This document shows, piece after piece, positions 45,254-55,356 of a stretch of DNA of 64,000 nt. Location: the NCBI RefSeq assembly GCF_018398425.1, contig NZ_JADPMV010000001.1, forward strand, positions 868,001 through 932,000, read 5' to 3'. This DNA is from Pseudomonas lalucatii (GTDB lineage Bacteria > Pseudomonadota > Gammaproteobacteria > Pseudomonadales > Pseudomonadaceae). Within the stretch, counting starts at the first letter, position 1; every line of letters begins with the position of its first letter. The position numbers were made by a program, and so were the translations under genes. Under the pieces are notes generated by a model. The model did not search any database and had not been told where the DNA came from. It saw only the letters and a program-made list of their open reading frames with translations.

Positions 45254-45970
45254 ATGCCTACATCCGCCACCCCTCCCGCCTTCTCCGCCCTGTTGTTCGG
45301 CCTGTCCGGCTGCCTGGTCGACTTCGGTGCGCGCACCCTGCCCCTGAGCCTGCAACGCCTGTATCCAGAGGGCGGCGACGGCCAGACGAATCTCGAACAA
45401 GTGCTCCGCCGCACGCCGCAGCCCCCTGAGCGCCGAGCCCTTGAGCAGGCGCTCGGCGAAGCGGCCGGCGAACATGCCGAGCCCACGCCCGGGGCGAGTG
45501 CGCTGCTCGACGACCTGTACCGACGGAACCTGCCATGCGCCTGGCTCGACGAACTGCCACACGAGGCCAGCATCCGCCTGGCCGAGCCCCTGCCCGGCTG
45601 GCTGCCGGGCATCCCGAGGAATGAGGTGATTCGCCCCTGGCCCGCGCCGGATGCCTGCTGGCACGCCTTGATGCGCCTGCAGGTGACGCAACTGGACGGC
45701 TGCGTGCTGATCAGCGGCGAGCCGCGCCTGCTGCAGGCCGGCCTGAATGCCGGGCTCTGGACCATCGGCCTGGCTGCCTGCGGCCCCCTCTGCGGCCAGG
45801 CCCCGGCGGACTGGCGCGCGCTCGACCCGGTCGAGCGCGACAGGTTGCGCACCCAGGCGACCCTGACGCTGTATCGCCTGGGCGTGCATTCGGTGATCGA
45901 CCAGCTCACCGAACTGGGTCCCTGCCTGGCGGACCTCAGTGCCCGCCGGCAGAAAGGCGAGAAACCATGA
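45254..45970 (+). CDS. HAD-like protein lacking the catalytic aspartates
   Basis: A 238-residue protein related to phosphonatase-like HAD hydrolases. The N-terminal motif that should read FDxDGTLxD is FGLSGCLVD (residues 15-23), with Gly16 and Ser18 in place of both catalytic Asp. The cap region, LMRLQVTQLDGCVLISGEPRLLQAGLNAGLWTIGL (motif II/III area, about 137-170) and the helical end remain. It probably does not hydrolyse phosphate esters and may be a binding or regulatory protein. The stop overlaps the next start (ATGA), a HD-domain gene remnant. Confidence 0.72.
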   Translation: MPTSATPPAFSALLFGLSGCLVDFGARTLPLSLQRLYPEGGDGQTNLEQVLRRTPQPPERRALEQALGEAAGEHAEPTPGASALLDDLYRRNLPCAWLDELPHEASIRLAEPLPGWLPGIPRNEVIRPWPAPDACWHALMRLQVTQLDGCVLISGEPRLLQAGLNAGLWTIGLAACGPLCGQAPADWRALDPVERDRLRTQATLTLYRLGVHSVIDQLTELGPCLADLSARRQKGEKP

Positions 45971-46192
45971 CCTTCGTCGCCGCGCACTTCATCGACCAGC
46001 TCGACGAGCTCTTCGGCAGACATGGGCATGAGCCCTACGGCGAAGCCATCAGCCAGCGCCTTCCTGCACACGCCCTTTGCCCGGCAGGCCCTGGAACTGC
46101 GTCGCCTGGACGACCTGGGCAAGGACCCGACCTCGCAGACACCGCCGCTGGAGCACTATTACCCGCGCCTCGAGCGCCTGCTCGAGCCTTGA
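45967..46192 (+). pseudogene. HD-domain phosphohydrolase remnant with internal deletion
   Basis: The first 30 codons (MTFVAAHFIDQLDELFGRHG, HEPYGEAISQ) match the start of HDIG proteins linked to phosphonate metabolism. Directly after, in another frame, ASAFLHTPFARQALELRRLD and LEHYYPRLERLLEP match their C-terminus, ending at 46192. The central HD catalytic part (roughly 110-120 residues, from family length) is missing. The deletion joint is near 46055. Translation from 45967 would run out of frame. Confidence 0.65.
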
Positions 46193-46301
46193 TCCAGAGC
46201 AAGCAAAGCGACGCCGCTTGGATTACCCTTGAAGACAAGCACCGACCTTTCGCCGTCGCGCAGAGTCAATGCTTTTGCCTTATCCGAAAAGGGAGAGCCC
46301 T

Positions 46302-46568
46302 ATGCCTGCAAATCGTCTGCAGCAGCAACTGGAAGAACTGCGCAAGCAACTGGCCGAAGGCCCGCCGCTCAGCGAAGAAGAGCGCGCCTCGCTATTCCTG
46401 CTGACCCAGGAAATCGAGTTGCAGCTGGCCCGCCAGGCCGCAGCCGCGCCGGATGCCACGCTGGTCGACGGAGTCAACCTGGCCGTGGAACGCTTCGAGG
46501 CCAGCCACCCGACCCTGGCCGGCACCCTGCGCAATATCCTGCAGAGCCTCGCCAACATGGGGATCTGA
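46302..46568 (+). CDS. DUF4404 protein
   Basis: An 88-residue, mostly helical DUF4404 protein: LQQQLEELRKQLAEGPPLSE at the start and VERFEASHPTLAGTLRNILQSLANMGI at the end. GGGAGAG lies before the ATG at 46302. Common in Pseudomonas next to queF; function unknown. A strong bidirectional terminator follows. Confidence 0.85.
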   Translation: MPANRLQQQLEELRKQLAEGPPLSEEERASLFLLTQEIELQLARQAAAAPDATLVDGVNLAVERFEASHPTLAGTLRNILQSLANMGI

Positions 46569-46593
46569 TGCCCCAGCCGAGCGGCCGCCCATG

Positions 46594-46622
46594 AAAAACC
46601 CCAGCCGCGGCTGGGGTTTTTC
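46594..46622. terminator. bidirectional terminator, DUF4404/queF
   Basis: AAAAACCCCAGCC-GC-GGCTGGGG then T-run, a perfect hairpin between two convergent genes. Confidence 0.92.
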
Positions 46623-46623
46623 G

Positions 46624-47454
46624 TCACTGGCGCACCAGGCGCCGATTGTCCGGCTGGATCGCCGCGCTGCTGCGGTAGGGATTGATATCCAGCCCCCCGC
46701 GCCGCACATAGCGCGCGTACACCGTCAGCCACTCGGGCTTGAGCAGACGCAGAAGATCGAGATAGATGCGCTCGACGCATTGCTCGTGAAAGTCCGCATG
46801 CTGGCGGAAGCTCACCAGGTAGGCCAGCAGGCTGGCCGGCTCCAGCGCCGGGCCACGGTACTGCACCACCACGCTGCCCCAGTCCGGTTGCCCGGTGACC
46901 GGGCAGTTGGATTTCAGCAGATGGCTATGCAGGCTTTCCTCGACTGTCCGCCCCGGCACGCAGCGCAGTAGCTGCGGCTGTGGCTGGGCGTAGTTGCTGA
47001 TGGCCACGTCCAGCTCATCGATGCACTGCCCCGGCAGTGTCGCCACACCCTCGGCGGCCACTTCGGCGAGACTGCGCACGCGCACGCCGACCGCCTTGCC
47101 GGCGGCGGCCGACAGGTCCGCCTGCAGCACGGCCTGCAGTGCGGCCGTATCGGCGAATACCGTCTGATTGAGCGAGTTGAGATAGAGCTTGAAGGACTTC
47201 GACTCGATGATATTGGGCGAGTCCGCCGGGATGGCGAATTCGCCGATCGCCACCACCGGCTTGCCCGAGGGCAGCAGCCAGGACAGTTCGAAGCAGTTCC
47301 AGAAGTCCACCCCCTGATAGGGCAGGGTCGCGGCCGTCAGGCCCAGCTCGGCCCACTTCGGCGCGCGCGGTATGGGAAACAGCAAGGACGGCGTGTAGGT
47401 GGCGATGTATTCGCTGGCTTTGCCCAGGGGCGAATCTTCGGCGGCAGGGTGCAT
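46624..47454 (-). CDS. queF: NADPH-dependent 7-cyano-7-deazaguanine reductase
   Basis: Reduces preQ0 to preQ1 in queuosine biosynthesis. 276 residues, the long bimodular form. N-terminal half [17 protein letters not shown]-terminal half with nucleophile C184 and proton donor D191 in [27 protein letters not shown] and [11 protein letters not shown]. The normal length is kept. It lies near mlaA as in related Pseudomonas. Confidence 0.95.
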   Translation of the reverse strand: MHPAAEDSPLGKASEYIATYTPSLLFPIPRAPKWAELGLTAATLPYQGVDFWNCFELSWLLPSGKPVVAIGEFAIPADSPNIIESKSFKLYLNSLNQTVFADTAALQAVLQADLSAAAGKAVGVRVRSLAEVAAEGVATLPGQCIDELDVAISNYAQPQPQLLRCVPGRTVEESLHSHLLKSNCPVTGQPDWGSVVVQYRGPALEPASLLAYLVSFRQHADFHEQCVERIYLDLLRLLKPEWLTVYARYVRRGGLDINPYRSSAAIQPDNRRLVRQ

Positions 47455-47493
47455 GGCGAGGACCTGAATAAGCGGAACGAAGCGATTGTATAC

Positions 47494-47546
47494 AAAAAAG
47501 CCGACAGCTTCAGCGCCGGCTGCGCCCAGGGGGCCTGCAGCCGGCG
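47494..47546 (-). terminator. probable terminator of pyrF
   Basis: Minus strand: CGCCGGCTGC...GCAGCCGGCG stem, then a second short stem (AGCCG/CGGCT) followed by six T. It lies just after the pyrF stop. Confidence 0.55.
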
Positions 47547-47553
47547 TTCGCCC

Positions 47554-48252
47554 TCAGGCCAGCTCGCCCACCAGTGCGGCCAGGGCCTGGGCCGGATCGG
47601 CGGCCTGACTGACCGGGCGACCGATCACCAGGTAATCCGAGCCGGCCTCCAGCGCCTGGCGCGGGGTGAGGATGCGCCGCTGATCGTCCTCGGCGCTGCC
47701 GGCCGGGCGAATGCCCGGGGTCACCAGCTGCAGCGCCGGGTGGGCCGACTTCAGCGCCCGCGCCTCCTGGGCGGAACATACCAGGCCGTCCAGCCCGGCC
47801 TGTTCGGCCAGCCCGGCGAGGCGCAGCACCTGCTCCTGCGGCTCGACATCCAGCCCCACGCCCGCCAGGTCCTCGCGCTCCATGCTGGTCAGCACGGTGA
47901 CGCCGATCAGCAGCGGGACCCGCCCGCCCTGCTGGTCCAGGGTCTCGCGGCAGGCCGCCATCATCCGCAGGCCACCCGAGCAGTGCACATTGACCATCCA
48001 GACACCCAGCTCGGCGGCGGCCTTGACCGCCATCGCCGTGGTATTGGGAATGTCGTGGAATTTCAGGTCGAGGAAGACCTCGAAACCCTTGTCGGCCAGG
48101 GCGCCGACGATTTCCGGCCCGCAGCGGGTGAACAGCTCCTTGCCGACCTTGACCCGGCACTGCCGGGGATCGAGCCGGTCGGCCAACGCCAAGGCGGCGG
48201 CGCGGGTCGGAAAATCCAGGGCAACGATGATCGGAGTCTGGCAAGCGGACAT
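47554..48252 (-). CDS. pyrF: Orotidine 5'-phosphate decarboxylase
   Basis: Last step of UMP synthesis. About 232 residues from the ATG at 48252; an in-frame TTG lies six codons upstream. The catalytic K/D network is seen as K38 (VKVGKELF) and D62-x-K64-x-x-D67 ([11 protein letters not shown]). The phosphate-binding VTPGIRP and DYLVIGRPV are near the end. Confidence 0.95.
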   Translation of the reverse strand: MSACQTPIIVALDFPTRAAALALADRLDPRQCRVKVGKELFTRCGPEIVGALADKGFEVFLDLKFHDIPNTTAMAVKAAAELGVWMVNVHCSGGLRMMAACRETLDQQGGRVPLLIGVTVLTSMEREDLAGVGLDVEPQEQVLRLAGLAEQAGLDGLVCSAQEARALKSAHPALQLVTPGIRPAGSAEDDQRRILTPRQALEAGSDYLVIGRPVSQAADPAQALAALVGELA

Positions 48253-48352
48253 GGGCGGGCTCTCTGGCAAGGGAAATCGGCGCGCATTGTAACGGAAGCC
48301 AGGCCTGCCTGCCGCCCCGGCGATCCGGCCACCGCCCGAGCCGCCGTGACGC

Positions 48353-49564
48353 TCACTCGAGCAGGGCGCGCACGCGCGCGGCGCAGGCGCTTGTGCAGTT
48401 CAGTCGCACCCGGGCCAGCCCCAACCAGAGTGCCAGCGTGCGCAGGTTCTCGGCCAAGGCGATCACGCCCCGCTCATCCAACCCGGGCGGCTCCTCGTGC
48501 ACGGCGTATACCGCCAGCTGTAGCGTCTTGCGCTCGGCCCGCAGGTCCAGCCGCGCCGCCAGCCGCTCGTCATGCAGGAACGGCAGCACGTAGTAGCCGT
48601 AGACCCGCTTGTGCGGTGGCGTATAGAGCTCCAGGCGGTAGCGGAAGTCGAACAGCCGCTCGGTGCGTGCGCGGGCCCAGATCAACGAGTCGAACGGCGA
48701 CAGCAAGGCGCTGGCCGCCACCCGGCGCGGAATCCTCGGCGGTCCCAGGCAATAACCCGGCTGCGTCCAGCCCTGCACCTGCAGTCGCTGCAGTTCGCCG
48801 GCCTCGAGCAGTTCCGCCAGGCGCGCGCGCGTGTCGGCCAGGTCCAGGCGATAGTAGTCCCGCAGGTCGCTCTCCGTGGCGATACCCAGCGCCCGGGCCG
48901 CACGCAGCAGCAACTGGCGCTGGGCATCGGCCATTGTCATGGCCGGCCGAGCCAGGACGTCGGCCGGCAACACGCGCTCCGGCACGTCATAGAGTCGTTC
49001 GAAACCGCGCCGCGCCGCGACTGTCAGCTCGCCGGCGGCGAACAACCACTCCAGCGCATGTTTCTCCGCGCTCCAGCCCCACCAGGCGCCACCACTCCCC
49101 GGCCCGGATGCCAGGCTGCCGGCGCCCAGGGCGCCGCGCTCCCGCACGGCCTGCAGCACGCGGCGAATCAGCGGTTGCTGGTCACGGCCGAACTGCGCGA
49201 GCCCCTTGTAGATGCCCTCGCCGTTGCGCGCCCGCTGCATCCGCCAGTGCAGCAGCGGATAGCAGGACAGGGGCAGCAGGGAGGCCTCGTGCCCCCAGTA
49301 TTCGAACAGGCGGCGCTGACGCCCCGCGCCCCAGGCTGCCCGCTCCAGCAAGGCGCGCTCATAGGGGCCCAAGCGGGAGAACAGCGGCAGGTAGTGGGAA
49401 CGGATCAGGGCGTTCACCGAGTCGATCTGCAGGACGCCGAGTCGCTCGATCGACTCAAGCAGGCGGCGCCGATCGACCGCGGCCAACGGCGCGCGGCCAA
49501 AACCCTGAGCCCTCAGGGCCAGGCGACGTGCCGCGCGAAGAGACAGGGACGGGTTCATCGGCAT
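48353..49564 (-). CDS. YcaQ/AlkX-type interstrand-crosslink DNA glycosylase
   Basis: A 403-residue HTH_42 winged-helix protein. YcaQ/AlkX and AlkZ enzymes excise alkylated bases and unhook interstrand crosslinks. The catalytic segment here is VLQIDSVN (about 44-51), giving the Q-hydrophobic-D motif of the YcaQ/AlkX group, rather than the QxQ of AlkZ. Three tandem winged-helix domains are followed by a beta-rich end ([32 protein letters not shown]). Self-standing gene; DNA-repair role inferred from family. Confidence 0.88.
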   Translation of the reverse strand: MPMNPSLSLRAARRLALRAQGFGRAPLAAVDRRRLLESIERLGVLQIDSVNALIRSHYLPLFSRLGPYERALLERAAWGAGRQRRLFEYWGHEASLLPLSCYPLLHWRMQRARNGEGIYKGLAQFGRDQQPLIRRVLQAVRERGALGAGSLASGPGSGGAWWGWSAEKHALEWLFAAGELTVAARRGFERLYDVPERVLPADVLARPAMTMADAQRQLLLRAARALGIATESDLRDYYRLDLADTRARLAELLEAGELQRLQVQGWTQPGYCLGPPRIPRRVAASALLSPFDSLIWARARTERLFDFRYRLELYTPPHKRVYGYYVLPFLHDERLAARLDLRAERKTLQLAVYAVHEEPPGLDERGVIALAENLRTLALWLGLARVRLNCTSACAARVRALLE

Positions 49565-49614
49565 TCATGCTAGCGCCTGGTCGCCACCGCGCCAGCCCGC
49601 CTCGCTCGTCTCGC

Positions 49615-50493
49615 TCATAGAGTCAGACTCAGCTCATGCATCACTCGCGCCCGACCGCCGGCCAGCAGGCCCACGATGCGCCCCTCCTCGAGCCGCAGTT
49701 CGACGCTGATCACGCTGGGCGACGGCGGATGCATCAGGTGCCCCTGCTCGATCAGCAAGCGCTCGCCCGACACCCCCATCAGATCGTGCAGAAAGCACGC
49801 CAGGGGACCGGCCGCCATACCGGTCGCGGCTTCCTCGGCGATGCCGTAGTACGGCGCAAACATGCGCGCGCCCGCCGCCCGCTGCGGCCGACGGGTATCC
49901 GGGGAGAAGGCGTAGAAACCCACCAGGTCGAGGCGTTCGCTGAGTCGCGACAGAGCCTGCGGCTCGGGTTGCAACGCCGCCACCCGCGCCTCGTCGGCCA
50001 GCGGCACTATGACGAAGGCGCCGCCGGTACTCACCCGCGTCGGCCACAGCCCGGGCAGCAGCTGCCCCGGGTCGATGCCCATGGCCGCCATCACCGCCTC
50101 GAGCAGCGGCGGGTCGTCATCCAGGTGCACATAGTCGGGCTGGCGCTGTGCCATGAAGGCCATGTCGCCCTCGATCAGGATGTCGCGGTCGCCATCGACC
50201 GTCTCCTTGCTGGTCCAGCCTTGCTGCACCTGCCCCAGCTGGCGCAGCAGGGCGAATGCGGCCACCGTCGCGTGACCACAGTGGGCGATCTGCCGCGTCG
50301 GGGTGAAGAAGTCCAACTTGCAGGCCGCGCGCTGCGAGCGGGACACGAAGGCGGTCTCCGACAGCCCGACCTGAACGGCAACCGCCTGCTTCTGTGCGCT
50401 GCTCAGGCCATCGGCCTGGAGCACCACTCCGGCGGGGTTGCCGCCCTGGCCGTCATCGACGAAGGCGCTGACGATCCGCACCCTGACTTGCAT
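49615..50493 (-). CDS. PhzF-family isomerase/epimerase-like protein
   Basis: A 292-residue PhzF superfamily protein with two related alpha/beta barrels: NPAGVVLQADGLSS near the start, LSETAFV, FTPTRQIAHCGHAT (about 64-77) and the second-domain EEAATGMAAGPLACFL. The pocket glutamate of this family is in GLSETAF. It is not part of a phenazine operon, so a housekeeping isomerisation is more likely. The reaction cannot be named. Confidence 0.85.
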   Translation of the reverse strand: MQVRVRIVSAFVDDGQGGNPAGVVLQADGLSSAQKQAVAVQVGLSETAFVSRSQRAACKLDFFTPTRQIAHCGHATVAAFALLRQLGQVQQGWTSKETVDGDRDILIEGDMAFMAQRQPDYVHLDDDPPLLEAVMAAMGIDPGQLLPGLWPTRVSTGGAFVIVPLADEARVAALQPEPQALSRLSERLDLVGFYAFSPDTRRPQRAAGARMFAPYYGIAEEAATGMAAGPLACFLHDLMGVSGERLLIEQGHLMHPPSPSVISVELRLEEGRIVGLLAGGRARVMHELSLTL

Positions 50494-50520
50494 ATCGCGC
50501 CCCCTTGCCCAGTGGCATGG

Positions 50521-50754
50521 CTATCTCGCCAGGGGATCGTCCCAGAAGGGGCGCTCGCTCTCCTGCAGGACGTCCGCCCGACTGAGGCCCAGATCCTTGA
50601 GCGCCTCCTCATTAAGGGTAGCCAATTGCCGGCGCTGCCGGGCCAACTGCCGCCAACGCCCGAGCTGCTGCCAGGCCGCGGCGGCCAAGGCCCCCAGAGG
50701 CAATCCACGCCCAAGCTCCAACTGTACGATTGCGTAACCTTTCTGACCTTTCAT
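50521..50754 (-). CDS. DUF1127 small protein
   Basis: 77 residues; C-terminal DUF1127 (YjiS-like) motif LARQRRQLATLNEEALKDLG, LSRADV. The start at 50754 has AGGAGG 8 nt upstream. It is divergent from the LysR gene. Some DUF1127 proteins bind RNA and affect phosphate and carbon metabolism; no specific role can be given. Confidence 0.85.
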   Translation of the reverse strand: MKGQKGYAIVQLELGRGLPLGALAAAAWQQLGRWRQLARQRRQLATLNEEALKDLGLSRADVLQESERPFWDDPLAR

Positions 50755-50850
50755 CTCGTCGCCCTCCTGTGGGGTTGGCGACAGTCTCGCGCTCGGCTTA
50801 TGATCAATCCAACGAATGTTTCTTATGCCGTACATCTTGGAGGTTGATGA

Positions 50851-51705
50851 ATGGCCAACTACCCGAGCATCGACAGCGAATTGCTGCGGACCTTCGTCGC
50901 CATCGCCGACCACGGCGGTTTCACCCGGGCCGCCGAGATGGTCAACCGCACCCAGTCGGCGGTGAGCATGCAGATGAAGCGCCTGGAAGAGGACGTGCTA
51001 CAGCGCCCGCTGTTCCAACGCGACGGCCGCCAGGTCAGCCTGACCGCCGAAGGCCAGGTGCTGTTGGGCTACGCGCGACGCATCCTCAAGCTGCACGGCG
51101 AGGTGATGACCACCCTGCGCGAACCGCACATGGTCGGCGCCGTGCGCATCGGCACCCCGGACGACTACGTGATGCGCTTCATGCCGGGCATCCTCTCGCG
51201 CTTCGCCCAGGCCTACCCCCTGGTCCAGGTGGAACTGCATTGCGAGCCCTCGTCCGGCCTGCTGCAGCGCCAGGACCTCGACCTGACCATCGTCACCCGC
51301 GAACCGGGCAAGGAAATCGGCCAACTGCTGCGCCAGGAGCGCATCGTCTGGGCCGAGGCCCAGGGCTTCAGCCCCCACGAACAGGAACCGCTGCCGCTGG
51401 CGATGTTCAACGCCCAGTGCTTCTGCCGCTCCTGGGCCTGCAACGCCCTGGAGGCGATGGAGCGCGAATACCGCATCGCCTACACCAGCCCGAGCCTCTC
51501 GGCCATCATGGCAGTGGTCAGCGCCGGCCTGGCGATCACCGCACAGCTGCAGAGCCTGATTCCCCCGGACCTGCGCATCATCGGCGAGGCCGAGGGCCTG
51601 CCGGCCATGCCGTCGGCGAGCATCGTGCTGCTACGCAACAGCCAGACCCAGTCGCCGGTGACCGAGACCCTGGCCGAGCACATCGTCGAAGGCTTCAGGC
51701 TTTAA
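50851..51705 (+). CDS. LysR-family transcriptional regulator
   Basis: 284 residues. The winged helix (about 8-66; FTRAAEMVNRTQSAVSMQMKRLEEDV) and effector domain (MVGAVRIGTPDDYVMRFMPGIL...) resemble the LrhA/HexA-like group of LysR proteins. Divergent from DUF1127; its 3' end overlaps the stop of the TauE/SafE-type gene by 11 bp on the opposite strand. Targets unknown. Confidence 0.9.
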   Translation: MANYPSIDSELLRTFVAIADHGGFTRAAEMVNRTQSAVSMQMKRLEEDVLQRPLFQRDGRQVSLTAEGQVLLGYARRILKLHGEVMTTLREPHMVGAVRIGTPDDYVMRFMPGILSRFAQAYPLVQVELHCEPSSGLLQRQDLDLTIVTREPGKEIGQLLRQERIVWAEAQGFSPHEQEPLPLAMFNAQCFCRSWACNALEAMEREYRIAYTSPSLSAIMAVVSAGLAITAQLQSLIPPDLRIIGEAEGLPAMPSASIVLLRNSQTQSPVTETLAEHIVEGFRL

Positions 51706-52449
51706 CGCCGAGCAACAACGCGCAGAACAGCAGGAAGCCGGCGAACAGCGCACGCAGCCGCCGCTCGGGCAACCCATGGGCCACCCTCACCCCCCAGCTG
51801 ATGCTGAGCAATCCGCCCAGCGCCAAGGGCACGGCCAGCGTCCAGTTCACCTGGCCATGCCAGGCGTAGGTGGCGAGGGTCACCGCGGTGCTCGGTGCCG
51901 CCAGGGCCAGGGACAGCCCCTGAGCCATCAGCTGGGTAGTGCCGAACAACGCCGTGAGCAGCGGCGTGGCCAGCACCGCGCCGCCGACCCCGAACAAGCC
52001 GCCGAGCAGACCTGCGCCGCTCCCCAACAGCGCCAGCCAGGGCCAAGGATGGCGCAATGCCGACGCGCCGGCCGGCGTGCGCCAGTACACCCGCGAGAAG
52101 TTGTACAGGGCCAGCACCACCAGGAAGCCGATAAACGCCAGGCGCATGCGCCCGGCATCCAGGGTCACGGCCCAGGTGGCGCCGAGCAGGGCCCAGAGCA
52201 GCGCGCTGGCGGCGAGCGTCAGGGCGTGGCGCCGGTCGATGCGGTTGCGCTGGTGGTAGCGCCACAGGGCCAGCAGCACGTTGGGTACCACCATGGCCAG
52301 GGCGGTGCCCTGGGCCAGTTGCTGATCCAGGTCGAACAGGACCCCCAGGGCCGGAATCGCCAGCAGCCCCCGCCGATCCCGAACAGCCCGCCCAGTGCCC
52401 CCAGCAGCATTCCGAGAACGAGATTGAGGAAGAAGTCGAGCAGATTCAT
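51695..52449 (-). pseudogene. TauE/SafE-family exporter gene, frameshifted
   Basis: Membrane permease of the sulfite-exporter TauE/SafE family. The first 28 codons from the ATG at 52449 (MNLLDFFLNLVLGMLLGALG, GLFGIGGG) give TM1 and the conserved glycine motif. Then a C5 run on the plus strand (52367-52371) shifts the frame. The rest, LLAIPALGVLFDLDQQLAQG through seven more hydrophobic segments and a second GGLFGVGGAVLATPLL, is in the -1 frame to the stop at 51695. One additional G on the coding strand restores about 251 residues. Either a real slip or a homopolymer sequence error. Confidence 0.8.
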
Positions 52450-52551
52450 GGGTGGGCTCCGGCGGCATGCGCCATGTTAATCGGCGACAGCTAGCCTGGA
52501 AACGCACAGCCAAGCACAATGGCTATGCGAAATATGCAAAAGCGAACGCCC

Positions 52552-53511
52552 ATGAATCCGGACAGCCTCACCGATCAACTCAGCTTGTTTCTCGACGTAC
52601 TGGAAACCGGCAGCTTCTCCGCCGCCGCCCGCCGCCAGCCCCTCACCCCCTCCGCCGTCGCCCGGCGCATCGACGCCCTGGAGCGCTCGCTGGGCAGCAA
52701 GCTGTTCAGCCGCAGCACCCATGCGGTGCGCGCCACGCCATCCGGCCTGGCCTTCGCCGAGCGGGCCAGGCGCATCCTCGGTGAACTGCACCTGGCGCGT
52801 GCCGAGGCCGTCTCCCTGAGCAGCGCGCCGGAAGGCCTGATCCGCATCGACGCCCCGGCGCCCTTCGGCCGCCGCCATCTGGCACCGGCACTCGCCGAGT
52901 TCCTCGCCACCTATCCGGGGCTGGACGTACAGCTGCGCCTGATCGACAGCTTCATCGACCTGCAGGGCGAGCACCTCGGCGAGGTCGACCTGGTCCTGCG
53001 CATCGGCCCGCTGGCCGATACCCGGCTGGTCGCCACGCCGCTCTCCCCCTTGGTTCGCGTGGTCTGCGCCAGCCCCGACTACCTGGCGCGGCGCGGCGTA
53101 CCGCGTACGCCCCAGGAGCTGCTGGAGCATGACGGTCTCGACTGGGAAGGACTGGCGCCGCCCTTTGCCTGGCGCTTCGAGCAGGACGGCAAGCTGCAGC
53201 TCTGTCGCCCCGCACGCCGGCGCCTGACCGCCAACAATGCCGAGGCCCTGCTGTCCAGCGTCCGCGCCGGCCTCGGCGTCGCCCACTTGCCGACCTGGCT
53301 GGTCGGCGAATACCTGCTGCGCGGCGAATTGCTGGCGCTGCTCTGCGAGCACGGCCTGCCGCCCGCCGAGCCGAGCAGCATCTACGCCCTACGCCTGGAG
53401 CGCGAGGCGAGCTCACGCACCCACCTGCTGCTGAACTTCCTCAAACAGCGCTTCGGTTTTCCGCCCCCCTGGGACCAGGCCCTGCAGGCTCACCTGCCGC
53501 TAAGGCTGTAA
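52552..53511 (+). CDS. LysR-family transcriptional regulator
   Basis: About 319 residues from the ATG at 52552; another in-frame ATG at 52519 would add 11. The winged helix (about 6-64; FSAAARRQPLTPSAVARRIDALERSLG) and substrate domain (GLIRIDAPAPFGRRHLAPALAEF) are of the DsdC/CrgA-like type. It is divergent from the TauE/SafE gene, 100 bp apart, so regulation of that exporter is possible. Confidence 0.88.
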   Translation: MNPDSLTDQLSLFLDVLETGSFSAAARRQPLTPSAVARRIDALERSLGSKLFSRSTHAVRATPSGLAFAERARRILGELHLARAEAVSLSSAPEGLIRIDAPAPFGRRHLAPALAEFLATYPGLDVQLRLIDSFIDLQGEHLGEVDLVLRIGPLADTRLVATPLSPLVRVVCASPDYLARRGVPRTPQELLEHDGLDWEGLAPPFAWRFEQDGKLQLCRPARRRLTANNAEALLSSVRAGLGVAHLPTWLVGEYLLRGELLALLCEHGLPPAEPSSIYALRLEREASSRTHLLLNFLKQRFGFPPPWDQALQAHLPLRL

Positions 53512-53522
53512 AGCGAAGAAAC

Positions 53523-53554
53523 AAAAAAAAACCCGACGCCAGGGTCGGGTTTTT
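53523..53554. terminator. bidirectional terminator, LysR/efp
   Basis: AAAACCCGAC-GCCAGG-GTCGGGTTTT hairpin, A- and T-rich on both sides, between convergent genes. Confidence 0.9.
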
Positions 53555-53573
53555 CGCGGCTTCAAGCCGGCAC

Positions 53574-54149
53574 TCAGGCTTGCGGCGCCTGGGTACGGCC
53601 CTTGTAGGAGCCGTCACGGGTATCGATCTCGATCCAGTCGTCGATTTCAACGAACTCGGCGACCTTGATCTCGGTGCCGTTGCGCAGCTTGGCAGGCTTC
53701 ATCACCTTGCCGGACGTGTCGCCACGGGCGGCGTTCTCGGTGTAGACGACCTGGCGCACGATGGTGGTCGGCAGGTCGACGGAGATCACCTTGCCTTCGA
53801 AGAACACGGCTTCGCAGATGTCGGTCATGCCTTCCTCGATGAACGGCAGCACGCTTTCCAGGTCTTCGGCTCGCAGCTCGTAGGAGTTGTACTCCGGATC
53901 CATGAACACGTAGTCCTCGCCACTGACGTAGGAAAGGTTCACTTCCTTACGCTCCAGGATCACCGGCTCCATCTTGTCGTCGGCCTTGTAAACGGTCTCG
54001 GTCTTGGAGCCGTTCAGCAGGTTCTTCAGCTTCATCTTGACGATGGCGCTGTTACGGCCGGACTTGGTGAATTCGGCCTTCTGGATCAGCCACGGCTGGC
54101 CGTCGATCAGGGCCACGCTGTTGGGCTTCATTTCTTGTGCGGTTTTCAT
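53574..54149 (-). CDS. efp: Elongation factor P
   Basis: Rescues ribosomes stalled at polyproline. 191 residues with KOW-like, OB and C-terminal OB domains. The modified loop reads FTKSGRNS with R32 at the tip, so it belongs to the arginine type rhamnosylated by EarP, not the lysine (EpmA) type. The start is the ATG at 54149; open frame further upstream is antisense to earP. The earP gene lies 46 bp upstream in the same direction. Confidence 0.96.
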   Translation of the reverse strand: MKTAQEMKPNSVALIDGQPWLIQKAEFTKSGRNSAIVKMKLKNLLNGSKTETVYKADDKMEPVILERKEVNLSYVSGEDYVFMDPEYNSYELRAEDLESVLPFIEEGMTDICEAVFFEGKVISVDLPTTIVRQVVYTENAARGDTSGKVMKPAKLRNGTEIKVAEFVEIDDWIEIDTRDGSYKGRTQAPQA

Positions 54150-54195
54150 ACGAATATCCGATGTATGCGGTAGGTACAGAATTCTAGGCCGCGTA

Positions 54196-55323
54196 TCATA
54201 GCCAATTTCGGTAAAACTGTACCAGCGCCGTGGCCAGATCGGTCCGCGCGCCCTGCGCCCGGCTCCAGTTCTGCGCATGCGTGGCCAGTTCCGGCCAGTG
54301 CGGCAGCAACGCCAGCCAACCTTCGCCCACCCCCTCTCCGGCATTCCAGCCTCGCCATAAACGGCCCAATGCCTGCGCCGCTTCGGGCGACAGCCCCTGC
54401 GTATAGAGCGCCAGAAACGCTTCGAGCTTGTCCCAGTGCGCGCCTTCGGCCTGCTGGTAGATGTGCCAGAGCAGCGGGCGCCCGGCCCATTGCGCGCGCA
54501 GGAAGGAGTCCTCGCCGCGCACCGCATTGAAGTCACAGCACCAGAGCAGTCGATCGTACTGGTCCTGCTCGACGAACGGCAGGACGCGGATCTGCAACTG
54601 CCCGCGCCGCCGCTCAGCCCCGGCCGCCAACCGTGCTCCGCCCAACCAGGCCTGCAAGTCATCGAGGATGCGCCCCTCCGGCACCAGCAACTGGCTGGGC
54701 ACGGCGTCGGCGGCCAGGGCATCCAGCCAGCCTGCCAGCCCGGGATTCTCGTAGGCGAACAGCGAGATCAACCGCGCACCCGGCTGTCGATGCACCCCGA
54801 GTGCGGCGAGAAACCCGGTTTGCGCCTGCGCATCGGCCTGAAAGGCCCGGCACTGCTTAAGCAGCTCACGCTCGCGCAACAAGCCGCCACTGCCGGCGGT
54901 GAATCCGGGAAAGAAGAAGAACTTCTGCAACCCCTTCGGCTGCAGGGATGGCAGGCCATGACAGCCCTCGACCCAGTCCTCGGCGCTCAGGTATTCCAGG
55001 TTGAGCCACAGCACCTTGCCGGGGCGCGCCGCCATCGCCGCCACATAGGCCGCCGGCAACTCGCAGGCGAAGGCCTCGATCACCACGTCCGCCGGCTCGA
55101 CCGGCTGCCACTGCGCGCCCCAGCGGCACAGCTCCACACCCTGCCGCACCTGGCGCTCGGCCCGGGCATCCGCCCCGGGACAGATGCGCGCGAACGCGGC
55201 CACTTCGTCGACCCACAGGCGCACGCTCTGGCCATGCTCGGCGGCCAACTGCCGCGCCAGACGCCAGGTCACCCCGATGTCGCCGTAGTTATCCACGACC
55301 TTGCAGAATATGTCCCACGTCAC
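54196..55323 (-). CDS. earP: EF-P arginine rhamnosyltransferase EarP
   Basis: Transfers rhamnose from dTDP-rhamnose to R32 of EF-P. A 375-residue GT-B enzyme of the DUF2331 family. Catalytic and binding residues fit the P. putida enzyme shifted by two: D11 and D15 in VVDNYGDIG and E271 in [29 protein letters not shown] is also conserved. Directly upstream of efp. Confidence 0.95.
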   Translation of the reverse strand: MTWDIFCKVVDNYGDIGVTWRLARQLAAEHGQSVRLWVDEVAAFARICPGADARAERQVRQGVELCRWGAQWQPVEPADVVIEAFACELPAAYVAAMAARPGKVLWLNLEYLSAEDWVEGCHGLPSLQPKGLQKFFFFPGFTAGSGGLLRERELLKQCRAFQADAQAQTGFLAALGVHRQPGARLISLFAYENPGLAGWLDALAADAVPSQLLVPEGRILDDLQAWLGGARLAAGAERRRGQLQIRVLPFVEQDQYDRLLWCCDFNAVRGEDSFLRAQWAGRPLLWHIYQQAEGAHWDKLEAFLALYTQGLSPEAAQALGRLWRGWNAGEGVGEGWLALLPHWPELATHAQNWSRAQGARTDLATALVQFYRNWL

Positions 55324-55356
55324 GTTCGAGCTTCCGGATGATGTCGGTCAGTTTAC

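Noticed and set aside
47449..49620. Very long open frame on the plus strand across queF-pyrF-ycaQ
   Set aside because: It is antisense to three well-supported genes, is rich in Arg/Pro/Ala as expected for a GC-rich shadow frame, and has no recognisable domain.
49615..50493. Phenazine biosynthesis
   Set aside because: The PhzF-like gene has none of the other phz genes nearby; the family is widespread in genomes that make no phenazines.
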